The position numbers and the translations under genes were made by a program. The notes below the pieces were generated by a model. The model was given only the letters and a program-made list of their open reading frames with translations. It was not told the DNA's origin and ran no database searches. From positions 2,666,001 to 2,730,000 of the forward strand of contig NZ_CP077079.1 in assembly GCF_019139815.1 (NCBI RefSeq): a stretch of 64,000 nt of DNA, given 5' to 3'. This DNA is from Pseudomonas asgharzadehiana (lineage in GTDB: Bacteria; Pseudomonadota; Gammaproteobacteria; Pseudomonadales; Pseudomonadaceae). Positions 8,403 through 17,789 of this stretch are shown here, one piece after another (position 1 is the first letter of the stretch; each line of letters starts with the position of its first letter).

Positions 8403-9695
8403 ATGACTGACTCCAACGCACGTCCCTTGCTGGGCTGCATCGCCGACGATTTCACCGGCGCCACCGACCTTGCCAACATGCTGGTGCGCGGCGGTATGCG
8501 CACGGTGCAGAGTATTGGTATCCCCAGCCGCGAAGTCGCCCAGGGGCTGGAGGCCGACGCCATCGTCATCGCGCTCAAGTCGCGCACCACGCCCGCAGCC
8601 GAGGCGGTCGAGCAATCGCTGGCCGCGCTGGACTGGCTGCGCGGGCAGGGCTGCGAGCAGATCTTCTTCAAGTACTGCTCAACCTTTGACTCCACCGCCG
8701 CCGGTAATATCGGCCAGGTCAGCGAGGCGTTGCTCAAGGCGCTGGGCAGCGATTTCACGCTGGCGTGCCCGGCGTTTCCAGAAAACGGCCGCACGATTTT
8801 CCGCGGTCACTTGTTTGTGCAAGACCAGTTGCTCAGCGAGTCCGGCATGCAGCACCACCCGCTGACGCCCATGGGCGATGCGAACCTGGTGCGCGTGCTG
8901 CAACAGCAGACGCAATTGCCGGTCGGTTTGTTGCGCTACGACACGCTCGCTGCGGGGGTTGATGCCGCCCGCGCCAAGATCGTCGAACTGCGCGGGCAAG
9001 GCGTGGGCATCGCCATCGCCGACGCGCTGTCGGACCAGGACCTTTACACCCTGGGCAGTGCGTGCGCCGACTTGCCGTTGCTCACCGGCGGCTCGGGCCT
9101 GGCTTTGGGCCTGCCGGGCAATTTCCGCCGCGCCGGTAAACTGGGCGACTTCGATGTCACGGCATGCCCCACGGTCAGCGGTGGCGAGGTGGTGCTCGCC
9201 GGCAGCGCCTCGGTGGCGACCCTCGGCCAGGTGGCGGCCTGGTGCGAAGCGGGGCGCCCGGCGTTGCGTCTTGACCCCATCGCCCTGGCTAACGGCGAAC
9301 CGGTGGTGGCGCAAGCGCTGGCCTTTGCCCGCGACAGTGCCGACACCGTATTGATCTATGCCACCAGCACCCCGGACGAGGTCAAGGCGGTGCAGCAACA
9401 ACTGGGTGTCGAACGCGCCGGAGCCCTGGTGGAAGATGCACTGGGCGAGATCGCTGCCGGTTTGCGTCAAGAGGGCGTTCGACGCTTTGTGGTGGCGGGC
9501 GGCGAAACGTCCGGCGCGGTGGTCAAGGCGCTTGGCGTCACCCTGTTGCAGATCGGCGCGCAGATTGATCCCGGCGTGCCGGCCACGGTGAGCAGTTGCG
9601 CCGAACCGCTGGCGCTGGCGCTGAAATCGGGCAACTTCGGGGGGCGCGACTTCTTTGCCAAAGCCCTGGCGCAACTGGCGGGAGGCGCCCAATGA
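8403..9695 (+). CDS. otnK: 3-oxo-tetronate kinase OtnK
   Basis: A 430-residue four-carbon acid sugar kinase (the former DUF1537 family). It should phosphorylate 3-oxo-tetronate to the 4-phosphate. The N-terminal domain opens with GCIADDFTGATDLANML, the diagnostic DDFTGA motif. The C-terminal nucleotide-binding domain carries the Gly-rich VAGGETSGAVVKALG near residue 365. It starts ten bases after ltnD and its TGA overlaps the otnC ATG (ATGA). Full length with no disruptions. OtnK with a class II aldolase-type decarboxylase and a Hyi-type isomerase is the known signature of threonate/erythronate catabolism. Confidence 0.92.
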   Translation: MTDSNARPLLGCIADDFTGATDLANMLVRGGMRTVQSIGIPSREVAQGLEADAIVIALKSRTTPAAEAVEQSLAALDWLRGQGCEQIFFKYCSTFDSTAAGNIGQVSEALLKALGSDFTLACPAFPENGRTIFRGHLFVQDQLLSESGMQHHPLTPMGDANLVRVLQQQTQLPVGLLRYDTLAAGVDAARAKIVELRGQGVGIAIADALSDQDLYTLGSACADLPLLTGGSGLALGLPGNFRRAGKLGDFDVTACPTVSGGEVVLAGSASVATLGQVAAWCEAGRPALRLDPIALANGEPVVAQALAFARDSADTVLIYATSTPDEVKAVQQQLGVERAGALVEDALGEIAAGLRQEGVRRFVVAGGETSGAVVKALGVTLLQIGAQIDPGVPATVSSCAEPLALALKSGNFGGRDFFAKALAQLAGGAQ

Positions 9696-10336
9696 GCGCC
9701 ATCAACGAGCAGGCCCTGCGCGAAGAAATCTGCGACGTGGGCCGCAGCCTTTACCAACGCGGTTACACCGTCGGCAGCGCCGGCAATATCAGTGCGCGCC
9801 TGGACGATGGTTGGCTGATCACCCCCACCGATGTCTGCCTGGGTCGCCTGGTGCCCGGGTGCATTGCCAAGGTCAATCTTGACGGCGAATGGGTGTCGGG
9901 TGACAAGCCGTCAAAAACCCTGGCCCTGCACCGCCAGGTGTATGACCGCAACCCGGCGGTGGGCGGCGTGGTGCATACCCATTCGACGCATCTGGTGGCG
10001 CTGACCCTGGCCGGAGTGTGGCGGGCGGACGATATCCTGCCGCCGCTCACGCCTTATCAGGTGATGAAAGTCGGGCACATTCCGCTGATTGCGTACCAGC
10101 GCCCCGGCTCGCCCAACGTCGCCGAGCAAGTGGCGCAACTGGCCAACAGCGTGCGTGGCGTGATGCTCGAACGCCTCGGGCCGGTGGTGTGGGAAAGCTC
10201 GGTGGCCAAGGCCAGCTATGCCCTGGAAGAGTTGGAAGAAACCGCACGCCTGTGGTTGATGAGCAACCCCCGGCCCGAGCCGCTTGGCCAGGCCGCATTG
10301 GATGAACTGCGCGAGACGTTCGGCGCGCACTGGTAA
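9692..10336 (+). CDS. otnC: 3-oxo-tetronate 4-phosphate decarboxylase OtnC
   Basis: A 214-residue protein of the class II aldolase/adducin family. It should decarboxylate 3-oxo-tetronate 4-phosphate to dihydroxyacetone phosphate, feeding central metabolism. GSAGNISAR near residue 27 is the phosphate-binding region. The metal-binding histidines lie in VHTHSTH, with a further His in GHIPLIAYQRPGS. ATG 9692 overlaps the otnK stop by four bases, so translation is likely coupled. An upstream in-frame start inside otnK is rejected for that reason. Confidence 0.92.
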   Translation: MSAINEQALREEICDVGRSLYQRGYTVGSAGNISARLDDGWLITPTDVCLGRLVPGCIAKVNLDGEWVSGDKPSKTLALHRQVYDRNPAVGGVVHTHSTHLVALTLAGVWRADDILPPLTPYQVMKVGHIPLIAYQRPGSPNVAEQVAQLANSVRGVMLERLGPVVWESSVAKASYALEELEETARLWLMSNPRPEPLGQAALDELRETFGAHW

Positions 10337-10408
10337 CCCGTAGACCGACATTGCAAGCACCACTCGAGAACCGCCCGCGGCGCTCGATGGGGCCCGCTTG
10401 CGCCCAAA

Positions 10409-10419
10409 AACAATAACAA
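10409..10419 (+). promoter_or_regulatory. Candidate Hfq/Crc CA motif before the GntP permease
   Basis: AACAATAACAA holds two overlapping AAnAAnAA matches and leads directly into AGGA (10421-10424) for ATG 10434. The permease is thus a likely separate target of translational repression inside the operon. Confidence 0.6.
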
Positions 10420-10433
10420 CAGGACATTTACCA

Positions 10434-11894
10434 ATGAGCCCATTGATTTTGATGTTGACCGCCGGCGCGGGCATCGCGCTGCTACTGTTTCTGGTCCTCA
10501 AGTACAAATTCCAGCCGTTTGTCGCGCTGATGCTGGTGAGTATCGTGGTAGCGCTGGTCGCCGGGGTGAAACCGGCTGATCTGGTGGCGACCATCGAAGG
10601 CGGCATGGGCAAGACCCTCGGCCATATCGCGATCATCATCGCCCTGGGCGCCATGATCGGACGCATCATTGAGCTGTCCGGCGGGGCCGAGGCCTTGGCC
10701 AAGTCGTTGATCGAGCGGTTTGGCAACAGCCGTACGCCGCTGGCGCTGACCATTGCCGGGTTCATCATCGGCGTGCCGGTGTTCTTTGAAGTGGGGGTAA
10801 TTATCCTGATGCCGCTGGCCTATGGTGTCGCACGCCGGGCACGCAAGCCGTTGCTGGTGTTTGCGTTGCCGATGTGCGCGGCGCTGCTGACGGTGCATGC
10901 GTTTTTGCCGCCCCATCCGGGCGCGGTGGCGGCGGCCAGCCAATTGGGTGCGGACCTGGGCCGGGTGTTGATGTTCGGTCTGCCGATCACCGCCTTGCTG
11001 TGCTACGTCGGTTACCGCGTGGCGGGGCGCATGACGCGGCGCTTCTACCCGATGACCGACGACATCCGCGCCGAAGTCTACGGCCCTCATGTCACCAATG
11101 AAGACCTGCGCGCCTGGACCCACGGTAACGACAACGCGGTGCAACAGGCCGGCGTTGCCGAAGCCCCGATGGGCCTGGAAGAATCCACCAGCGCCATCGT
11201 CGCCAAGCTGCCGCCGGCCCCGGCGCCGGGCTTTGGCCTGATCGTCAACCTGATTCTGCTGCCTATCGTATTGATCCTGTTGGGCACCCTGGCCACCTCG
11301 TTGCTGCCGGTTGAATCGGCACTGCGCGGGGTGATGACGGTGCTCGGTGCGCCCCTGGTGGCGCTGTTGATCGACACCTTGTTGTGCGCCTGGCTGCTGG
11401 GCTCGCGCCGGGGCTGGAGCCGCAGCCAGGTGTCGGACGTGATCGGCTCGGCTTTGCCGGGCGTGGCCATGGTGATCCTCATCGCCGGCGCCGGTGGGGT
11501 GTTCGGTAAAGTGCTGGTGGACACCGGGATCGGCGCGGTGGTCTCCGACCTGTTGCGTACTACCGGGCTGCCGGTGCTGGCCCTGGGTTTCCTGCTGACC
11601 ATGCTGTTGCGCGCGGTACAGGGCTCCACCACCGTCGCCCTGGTGACCACGGCCGGTATCATCAGCCCGCTGATCGCCACCCTCAACCTGACGCCCAATC
11701 ACCTGGCGCTGCTGTGCCTGGCCATGGGCGGTGGCGGGCTGGCCATGTCGCACATCAACGACGCCGGCTACTGGATCTTCACCAAACTCGCCGGGCTCAA
11801 TGTGGCCGATGGGCTGCGAACGTGGACCGTCATCACCACCTTGCTGGGTACCCTGGGTTTCGTGATTACACTGCTGATCTGGCCTTTTGTCTGA
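10434..11894 (+). CDS. GntP-family acid sugar permease, probably for threonate
   Basis: A 486-residue inner-membrane protein of the gluconate:H+ symporter (GntP) family with some 12-14 hydrophobic segments, beginning LILMLTAGAGIALLLFLVL. Conserved family stretches include FIIGVPVFFEVGVIILMPL, HAFLPPHPGAVAAA and AMGGGGLAMSHINDAGYW. Placed between otnC and otnI, it most likely imports L-threonate or a related four-carbon acid. ATG 10434 (MSPLILML) is preferred to an earlier in-frame start because AGGA precedes it. It starts 97 bases after otnC, so it may have its own promoter or translational control. Confidence 0.88.
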   Translation: MSPLILMLTAGAGIALLLFLVLKYKFQPFVALMLVSIVVALVAGVKPADLVATIEGGMGKTLGHIAIIIALGAMIGRIIELSGGAEALAKSLIERFGNSRTPLALTIAGFIIGVPVFFEVGVIILMPLAYGVARRARKPLLVFALPMCAALLTVHAFLPPHPGAVAAASQLGADLGRVLMFGLPITALLCYVGYRVAGRMTRRFYPMTDDIRAEVYGPHVTNEDLRAWTHGNDNAVQQAGVAEAPMGLEESTSAIVAKLPPAPAPGFGLIVNLILLPIVLILLGTLATSLLPVESALRGVMTVLGAPLVALLIDTLLCAWLLGSRRGWSRSQVSDVIGSALPGVAMVILIAGAGGVFGKVLVDTGIGAVVSDLLRTTGLPVLALGFLLTMLLRAVQGSTTVALVTTAGIISPLIATLNLTPNHLALLCLAMGGGGLAMSHINDAGYWIFTKLAGLNVADGLRTWTVITTLLGTLGFVITLLIWPFV

Positions 11895-11909
11895 TTTTCG
11901 GGAGTTTCT

Positions 11910-12695
11910 ATGCCTCGTTTCGCTGCCAACCTGAGCATGCTGTACCCGCAACATGAGTTTCTCGACCGCTTCGATGCCGCCAGGGCCGATGGTTTTGACG
12001 CGGTGGAGTACCTGTTTCCCTATGACTACCCCGCCGAGGTGCTTGGCCAGCGCCTGAGGGACAACGGCCTGGTGCAGGCCCTGTTCAACGCGCCGCCCGG
12101 TGACTGGGCGGCGGGGGAGCGGGGTATCGCGACCCTGCCGGGGCGCGAGGCCGAGTTCCGCCGTGGCTTTGATCGCGCCCTGGAATACGCCGCCGTGCTG
12201 GGCAACAACCGCGTGCATGTCATGGCCGGCTTGCTGCCCTCGGAAGACCTGCGCCAGCGCCATCACGCGGTGTACCTGCAAAACCTGGCCTACGCCAGCG
12301 CGGCGGCGGCCAAGGTCGGCGTCACGGTATTGCTGGAGCCGATCAATACGCGCGACATGCCGGGGTTTTTCCTCAATCGCCAGGACCAGGCCCAGGCCAT
12401 CTGCAGGGAAGTCGGCGCAAGCAACCTCAAGGTTCAGTTCGACTGCTACCACTGCCAGATCGTCGAAGGCGACGTAGCCACCAAACTGCGCCGCGATTTC
12501 GACGGTATTGGCCATATCCAGATTGCCGGCGTACCGGACCGCCACGAGCCCGACCAGGGCGAGTTGAACTACCCGTTCCTGTTCGAACTGCTCGACCGGT
12601 TGGGCTACGACGGCTGGGTGGGCTGCGAGTACCGGCCAAAGGGCGATACCTCGGCGGGCCTGAGATGGTTGCGGGACTGGAAAGCCGCCCACTAG
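11910..12695 (+). CDS. otnI: 2-oxo-tetronate isomerase OtnI
   Basis: A 261-residue TIM-barrel protein of the hydroxypyruvate isomerase (Hyi) family. It should convert 2-oxo-tetronate from LtnD to 3-oxo-tetronate for OtnK. Family features include the start [30 protein letters not shown] with the metal Glu, [14 protein letters not shown] with metal ligands, and [15 protein letters not shown] near the C-terminus. It follows the permease by 15 bases behind GGGAG and completes the pathway. Classical hydroxypyruvate isomerase is the alternative, but the neighbours favour OtnI. Confidence 0.9.
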   Translation: MPRFAANLSMLYPQHEFLDRFDAARADGFDAVEYLFPYDYPAEVLGQRLRDNGLVQALFNAPPGDWAAGERGIATLPGREAEFRRGFDRALEYAAVLGNNRVHVMAGLLPSEDLRQRHHAVYLQNLAYASAAAAKVGVTVLLEPINTRDMPGFFLNRQDQAQAICREVGASNLKVQFDCYHCQIVEGDVATKLRRDFDGIGHIQIAGVPDRHEPDQGELNYPFLFELLDRLGYDGWVGCEYRPKGDTSAGLRWLRDWKAAH

Positions 12696-12776
12696 TCGCG
12701 TGGGAGGGGGCAGTGTGCCAACCACCCCATCAGCCAGCCCTGCCACCGCCATCCAAGCCTCGCCATTGCTCGGGGC

Positions 12777-13598
12777 TCATGCCGGCGACGGATCGCCCGG
12801 CAGCATCAATTCAATGCCACGCTTGCGGATGCCATCGGCCGCTGCGGGGGCGAGGGCGTCGTCGCTGATGATTACGTCGAACGGCTCCAGCCCGGCGATG
12901 CGGTACATGCTGAAGGTGCCGTACTTGGAGCTGCTGGCCACCAGCACCACTTGAGCCGCCGATTGCATGGCCACTTGCTTGACCTCGACTTTCAGCGCCG
13001 AAGGGGTGGTGATGCCCCGGTGCAGATCCCAGGAACTGGTCGATACAAACGCAATGTCCGTGACCACCTGGCGCAGCGTCGCCACGGCCAGCCCGCCGAC
13101 CGAGGAGTGATTGTCGTGGTCCAGCTGGCCGCCGGTGTGGATCACCATGACCTGCGGCGCATCCATCAAGGCCTGTACGATCCCGAAGTCATTGGTCACC
13201 ACCGTCATGCCGGACAGCGCCTTGATATACGGGACGATCTCCAATGTGCTGGTGCCGGCGTCCAGGTATACCGTCATGTCCGCGTGCAATAGCCGCGCGG
13301 CCAGCCGTGCCATGGCCTGCTTTTGCGGCAGTTCCACGACGGCTTTGGATTGATGGCTGGGTTCGCTGTGTAACTGGCTGGCGATACGCACTCCGCCGGT
13401 GACGGAGTACGCGCGGCCTTCCTGCTCCAGCAAGGCGATGTCGCGGCGCACGGTCATGTGCGAGCAATCGAACATCTCCATCAACTGGTGCACGCTCATC
13501 ACCTGATGCTTGCGCAACTGCCGCAGGATTTGCTCACGGCGCTGCTCGGGAATCATCGGGGTGCTGCTGTCGGCGGCCGTGTCCTTGGGGTTGGGCAT
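12777..13598 (-). CDS. DeoR/GlpR-family regulator, probably of threonate genes
   Basis: A 273-residue regulator with an N-terminal DeoR helix-turn-helix (MSVHQLMEMFDCSHMTVRRDI at about residues 33-53, here quoted as two parts: MSVHQLMEMF and DCSHMTVRRDI) and a C-terminal sugar-phosphate-sensing domain with GTSTLEIVPYI. DeoR proteins of this type usually repress sugar catabolic genes and are released by a phosphorylated intermediate. It converges on otnI across 81 bases. ATG 13598 follows CGGAG and is preferred to the ATG eight codons upstream. Control of the ltn/otn genes is inferred from position. Confidence 0.85.
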   Translation of the reverse strand: MPNPKDTAADSSTPMIPEQRREQILRQLRKHQVMSVHQLMEMFDCSHMTVRRDIALLEQEGRAYSVTGGVRIASQLHSEPSHQSKAVVELPQKQAMARLAARLLHADMTVYLDAGTSTLEIVPYIKALSGMTVVTNDFGIVQALMDAPQVMVIHTGGQLDHDNHSSVGGLAVATLRQVVTDIAFVSTSSWDLHRGITTPSALKVEVKQVAMQSAAQVVLVASSSKYGTFSMYRIAGLEPFDVIISDDALAPAAADGIRKRGIELMLPGDPSPA

Positions 13599-13689
13599 TA
13601 AGGCTCCGGGGTGGTTGGGCAAAGGGCGGGAAACGCGTGGCTATAGTAGCCAATACACGCCCCCGCAGGCGACCCCGGTGTGACAGCGG

Positions 13690-15633
13690 CTAGAACTTGA
13701 AGCGACCCACCAGGCCCTTGAGCTGACCGGAAATATCGGTCAAGCGGCCTGAGCCGGTTTGCGCCGAATGCGCAAAGCCTTCCACCAACTGCGCATCGGC
13801 ATGGATCTGTGCGATGTGGCGGTTGATCTCTTCGGCAACCTGGTGCTGTTCCTCGGCCGCGGTGGCGATCTGGGTGTTCTGGTCGCGGATCGAGTCCACC
13901 GAGCCGCGGATCTTGTCGAAGCTGTCGCGGGCCTGCTGGATGCGCTCCACGCTGGTGTGAGACACCAGCAGGCTGCCTTGCATCTGCTGCGTGACTTCCT
14001 GGGTGCGGCGAGCGAGGTTGCCCAGCAGGCTGTCGATTTCGCCGGTGGAATCGGCGGTGCGGCGTGCCAGCGCGCGGACTTCATCGGCGACCACGGCAAA
14101 ACCCCGGCCCTGGTCACCGGCGCGCGCGGCTTCGATGGCGGCGTTGAGCGCCAGCAGGTTGGTCTGCTCGGCAATCGAACGGATGGTGTCGAGGATGGTG
14201 TTGATGTTCTGGCTGTCCTGCTCCAGCAACTGCATGGTCTGGGTCGATTTCTGCAGGTCTTCGCTGAGCTTGAGCACGCTGCCGGTGGCTTCGCCGATGT
14301 GCTGTTGGCCGTCGTGCACGTCGCGGTAGCCTTCATCGGCGCTGGTTGCCGCGGCGCTGCACGAACGCGCCACTTCATTGGCGGTAGCGACCATTTCGTT
14401 GAACGCAGTGCTCACCAGTTCCACCGCTTCGCGCTGGCGGCCGGCAGCCTGGTTCATGTTGTTGGCCACTTCGCTGGTGTCGGCGGCGGCACTTTGCAGG
14501 TCCGACGATGCGTTGCCGATGCGCTGCACCAGTTGCGCGATCATGCTCAGGAACTGGTTGAACCAGCCCGCCAGGCTGGCGGTCTCGTCCTTGCCCTGCA
14601 CCTTGAGCTGGCGCGTGAGGTCGCCTTCGCCTTCGGCGATCTCTTGCAGGCCGTCGGCCACGCCGCGAATCGGCCGCACGATCACTCGGGCGAAGCTGGC
14701 GCCGACGATGGCGAAGACCACCGCGAGTACCGCCGCGATGGCACCGATCAGCCAGGTCAGGCGGGTCGCTTCGGCCATCACTTCATCGCGCTTGATCAGG
14801 CCGATAAAGCGCCAGCCCAGGTCTTTGGAGCTGACCACGTTGGCCATGTAGGCCACGCCGTCGATGTCGATCTGGGTCACGCCGTCGCTGCGCTTGGCCA
14901 GTTCGGCGTAGTTGGGGCCCAGCTCGGCCAGGGGTTTGAAGTTGTGCTTGGCATCGCTGGGGTCCACCAGCACGTTGCCGTTGCCTTCCACCAGCATGAG
15001 GTAGCCGCTGTCGCCCAGCTTGATGTTGCGCACCAGTTCGGTGAGCTGCTTGAGCGACACATCCAGGCCGACCACACCGAGGATGTTGCCGCTGGCATCG
15101 GCGACGGTGTGTACGGTGCCAATCAACACCACGTCGTCCGGCGCCCAGTAATAGGCGCCGGTACGCACGGTGGCGCCGGGGGCGGCGATGGCCGCTTTGT
15201 ACCAGGGGCGCACACGTGGGTCGTAGTTGTTCAGTTTGGTGTCGTCCGGCCAACTGGCGTAGCCGCCGTCGCTCAGGCCCAGGGACAGGTAGGCGGTGGT
15301 GGGATGGCTTTTGGCGAACTGGTCGAAAATCGCCAGCAGCTCTTTGTTGGTCTGGGTCAGCGGGATTTGCGCCGCATCGGCGCCGGCGTAGCTCTTGAGG
15401 TCCTTGGCCGCGACAACGCGCGGGTCCTTGGCCACGAAATCGACGTTCTGGCTGATGCCGTCGAAGAACTGCTTCATGCCGTTGTCGATCTGGCGTATTT
15501 CGCGACCGCTGCTGTCGAGGAAATTGGCCAGGGCCCCCTCGCGCAGATTCAGCACTACCAACACGGCCACGAGTATGACCGGAAGGCACGCGATTGCCGC
15601 GAACGCCCAGGTCAACTTCTGCTTGATATTCAT
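13690..15633 (-). CDS. Methyl-accepting chemotaxis protein with dCache sensor
   Basis: A 647-residue chemoreceptor: TM1 at about residues 11-29, a periplasmic dCache domain (about 35-275), TM2 near 285-305, HAMP, then a cytoplasmic signalling domain with the conserved tip [18 protein letters not shown] and [13 protein letters not shown]. The dCache domain carries YDPRVRPWY (Tyr137, Arg142, Trp144, Tyr145) and Asp191 in GVVGLD. This spacing matches the residues that bind amino acids in PctA-type receptors, so an amino-acid ligand is likely. The start is ATG 15633 behind AGGTGA. There is no C-terminal CheR pentapeptide. It stands alone. Confidence 0.93.
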   Translation of the reverse strand: MNIKQKLTWAFAAIACLPVILVAVLVVLNLREGALANFLDSSGREIRQIDNGMKQFFDGISQNVDFVAKDPRVVAAKDLKSYAGADAAQIPLTQTNKELLAIFDQFAKSHPTTAYLSLGLSDGGYASWPDDTKLNNYDPRVRPWYKAAIAAPGATVRTGAYYWAPDDVVLIGTVHTVADASGNILGVVGLDVSLKQLTELVRNIKLGDSGYLMLVEGNGNVLVDPSDAKHNFKPLAELGPNYAELAKRSDGVTQIDIDGVAYMANVVSSKDLGWRFIGLIKRDEVMAEATRLTWLIGAIAAVLAVVFAIVGASFARVIVRPIRGVADGLQEIAEGEGDLTRQLKVQGKDETASLAGWFNQFLSMIAQLVQRIGNASSDLQSAAADTSEVANNMNQAAGRQREAVELVSTAFNEMVATANEVARSCSAAATSADEGYRDVHDGQQHIGEATGSVLKLSEDLQKSTQTMQLLEQDSQNINTILDTIRSIAEQTNLLALNAAIEAARAGDQGRGFAVVADEVRALARRTADSTGEIDSLLGNLARRTQEVTQQMQGSLLVSHTSVERIQQARDSFDKIRGSVDSIRDQNTQIATAAEEQHQVAEEINRHIAQIHADAQLVEGFAHSAQTGSGRLTDISGQLKGLVGRFKF

Positions 15634-15775
15634 GACTTCACCTGCGGGTATTTGTAGTTTTGGCAAGGAGAAACGCTAGTGCTGAACGCCGCATGTGTTG
15701 TTATGAGGGGATATGGCCATGCGTACCCTTGGTTTATCGACCGGTAGGGCACGCACTTTAGGGCGCGAGGTGTGA

Positions 15776-16666
15776 TCAGCCGATTTGGTCGTCGGCCAGG
15801 GCGTCGCGGCGCATCGATTGCAGGTTCTTTTCGATGGTTTCGCAGATGGCTTCCATCTGGATCTGGTGTTCGCTGGAGCGAAACGGGCTTTGCAGATCGG
15901 TGCCGATGCGTTCGATGGCCAACAGCATGAAGCCCACCACCGTCGACGCCAACGGCGTGAACCAGCCCAGGGACTCCACCAGGCCCACCGGTACGATCAG
16001 GCAGAACAACGAAATAAACAGCCGTGGAAAATACACGTAAGGGTAGGGCAGGGGCGTGTTGGCGATACGCTCCATGCCGCCTTGGGCGTTGGACAGGTCC
16101 ACCAGCGTCGACTCCAACCGCGCCAGGCGAATGCTGTCCAGGTGCCCGGCCTTGTATTCGCGAGCCAACAACGCCGCCGAACCGGTGAGGATATCGTTGG
16201 CAAAATTATTGGTAGCGCCGTTGCGCGCGAATTCGTCGGTGGGGATGAACGCGCGTACTTCATCCGGGCACGGCTCGCCCTTGAGGTGTGCGGCCAGGCA
16301 GTTCACATAGGCCACATGGCGGCGCAGCAGGGTGGATTTGGTCGGGTTCACGTCGCTGCCGGGGTCGTCCAGCAGGGTCAGTACCTGGCGCGCAAAGCTA
16401 CGTGAGTTGTTGACCATCGCGCCCCACAAGGTCCGCGCCTCCCACCAGCGGTTGTAGGCACTGCTGTTGCGAAAACTGATCAACACAATGAGCGCCGAAC
16501 CCAGCAAGGTGAGCGGCATCAGCGGCAAGTTGACCTTGGCGTTGAGAAACAGCATGAAATCCACCGTGACGGCGATATCCCACAGCAGCAGCCAGAACAG
16601 CGACCAGCCTACGTAACCCATGGTCTTGATGATCAAACGGTATTTTTTGATGATGGCGGCTTTCAA
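15776..16666 (-). CDS. Bestrophin-like (UPF0187/YneE) anion channel
   Basis: A 296-residue membrane protein of the prokaryotic bestrophin family, which forms pentameric ion channels in the inner membrane. Paired helices near the N-terminus (LFWLLLWDIAVTVDF, LTLLGSALIVLISF) are followed by the family stretch FRNSSAYNRWWEARTLWG, and another helical pair near 225-260. The track start at 16666 is TTG behind GAGG; an ATG 15 codons in is an alternative. The ligand and role are unknown. It appears monocistronic. Confidence 0.85.
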   Translation of the reverse strand: MKAAIIKKYRLIIKTMGYVGWSLFWLLLWDIAVTVDFMLFLNAKVNLPLMPLTLLGSALIVLISFRNSSAYNRWWEARTLWGAMVNNSRSFARQVLTLLDDPGSDVNPTKSTLLRRHVAYVNCLAAHLKGEPCPDEVRAFIPTDEFARNGATNNFANDILTGSAALLAREYKAGHLDSIRLARLESTLVDLSNAQGGMERIANTPLPYPYVYFPRLFISLFCLIVPVGLVESLGWFTPLASTVVGFMLLAIERIGTDLQSPFRSSEHQIQMEAICETIEKNLQSMRRDALADDQIG

Positions 16667-16901
16667 ACGACAACCTCGCGGTGAACGGTAAGCAAACAGT
16701 GCCTTAGCTCGGACGCCGGGCTGGGGGGAAGGTTCGAAGGCTCACTGAAAGGGTTAAGCCACTCGGGCATTTTCGGAACAATTTTGGTAGCGACGCTGTC
16801 CGTTGGCGTAATTACGATAGATTGCGCTCAAGGCAAAAAGCCATTACCGGTACTGCAATTGAGATCAGTGAATCCAAGTTGTTTGATCAGGGCTCTTTCT
16901 C

Positions 16902-17765
16902 ATGTGTGGCAGTTCGTTGAAGTTGGCAATGGAGCATTCGGCGCAAGCGTTTGAGCGTCATGAAAAGTTTGAAGCGTGCGTGCGCAATCATTACATAATG
17001 TTGCTGGAGCCCTATTCAAAGAGACCGTTTTTTTACAAGACCGCGTTAAAGTTCAGCCGTTTGATGGTGTCCTTTACGCTGTTGAGCACTTATTTCTCCA
17101 AGCCCGTGCCGTTACTCTCCGAGGTCAAAGAATTTTGCATGACGCGCGGGTTCTGTTCGGGAAACAGTTTGGAGTCGATCTTCCTGTTGTTCCGGGCGCT
17201 GGGGTTCATGAAGGTCACGGGCCATTCCGATGACAGCCGCTTGCGGGTATTCAGGCCTTCGTCCCAGGCCTGCCGGGAGATCAGGCTGATGCTCGCGTCC
17301 GTGGTGGAGCCACTGGGCGTGATGTGCCCCGAAAAGTCCGTTGTCGCGCAAATGGCGGGGTTGGATGACCGCACTTACCTGGCACGTTATTTCAAAGGTT
17401 TTTCGGTTCTGCTGACGCACAACGCGACCATCGATCTGTTACTGCCTGACTGTTATTGGCTGGTAAAGCGCGATGCCGGGCACATGTTGATGTTGGCGAT
17501 TTATAACGATGCCTGTGCGCCGGATAACCAGGGTGCAAGTTTCAGGTCGTCTTCCTATCTTGCAATCGCAGAGCAGTTATCGGTGTCCAAAACCCATGTT
17601 ATTCGTTTGGTACAAGAGGGCGCGGACCGGGGATATTTCAAGATTCATTCAAAGACCCAACTTGAAGTGCTGCCGCCGTTTATTTATTTGGTCAGACGCT
17701 TTATGGCGTATTCGTTTGCGACGTGCTTACACAGCCTTCAGTTGAGCCAGGCCGATAGTACATAG
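16902..17765 (+). CDS. Unrecognised protein with C-terminal winged-helix-like segment
   Basis: A 287-residue protein I do not recognise. Residues 225-255 (YLAIAEQLSVSKTHVIRLVQ) look like a helix-turn-helix followed by a wing (GYFKIHSKTQLEVLP), so it is probably a DNA-binding regulator. The middle has no motif I can name. It is clearly less GC-rich than its neighbours and uses more A/T-ending codons, suggesting acquisition or weak selection. It is 24 bases upstream of a diguanylate cyclase gene on the same strand, so the two are probably co-transcribed. The start is uncertain: ATG 16902 has a weak Shine-Dalgarno and ATG 16929 is possible. Confidence 0.65.
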   Translation: MCGSSLKLAMEHSAQAFERHEKFEACVRNHYIMLLEPYSKRPFFYKTALKFSRLMVSFTLLSTYFSKPVPLLSEVKEFCMTRGFCSGNSLESIFLLFRALGFMKVTGHSDDSRLRVFRPSSQACREIRLMLASVVEPLGVMCPEKSVVAQMAGLDDRTYLARYFKGFSVLLTHNATIDLLLPDCYWLVKRDAGHMLMLAIYNDACAPDNQGASFRSSSYLAIAEQLSVSKTHVIRLVQEGADRGYFKIHSKTQLEVLPPFIYLVRRFMAYSFATCLHSLQLSQADST

Positions 17766-17789
17766 GCAACTAATACAGGGAAGGAAATC

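Noticed and set aside
10482..12752. A 756-codon minus-strand frame opposite the GntP permease and otnI
   Set aside because: Composition dominated by Gln, Arg and His with no domain. The plus strand encodes clear, complete threonate-pathway proteins.
13759..15657. A 632-codon plus-strand frame opposite the chemoreceptor gene
   Set aside because: Same antisense artefact; the chemoreceptor reading is unambiguous.
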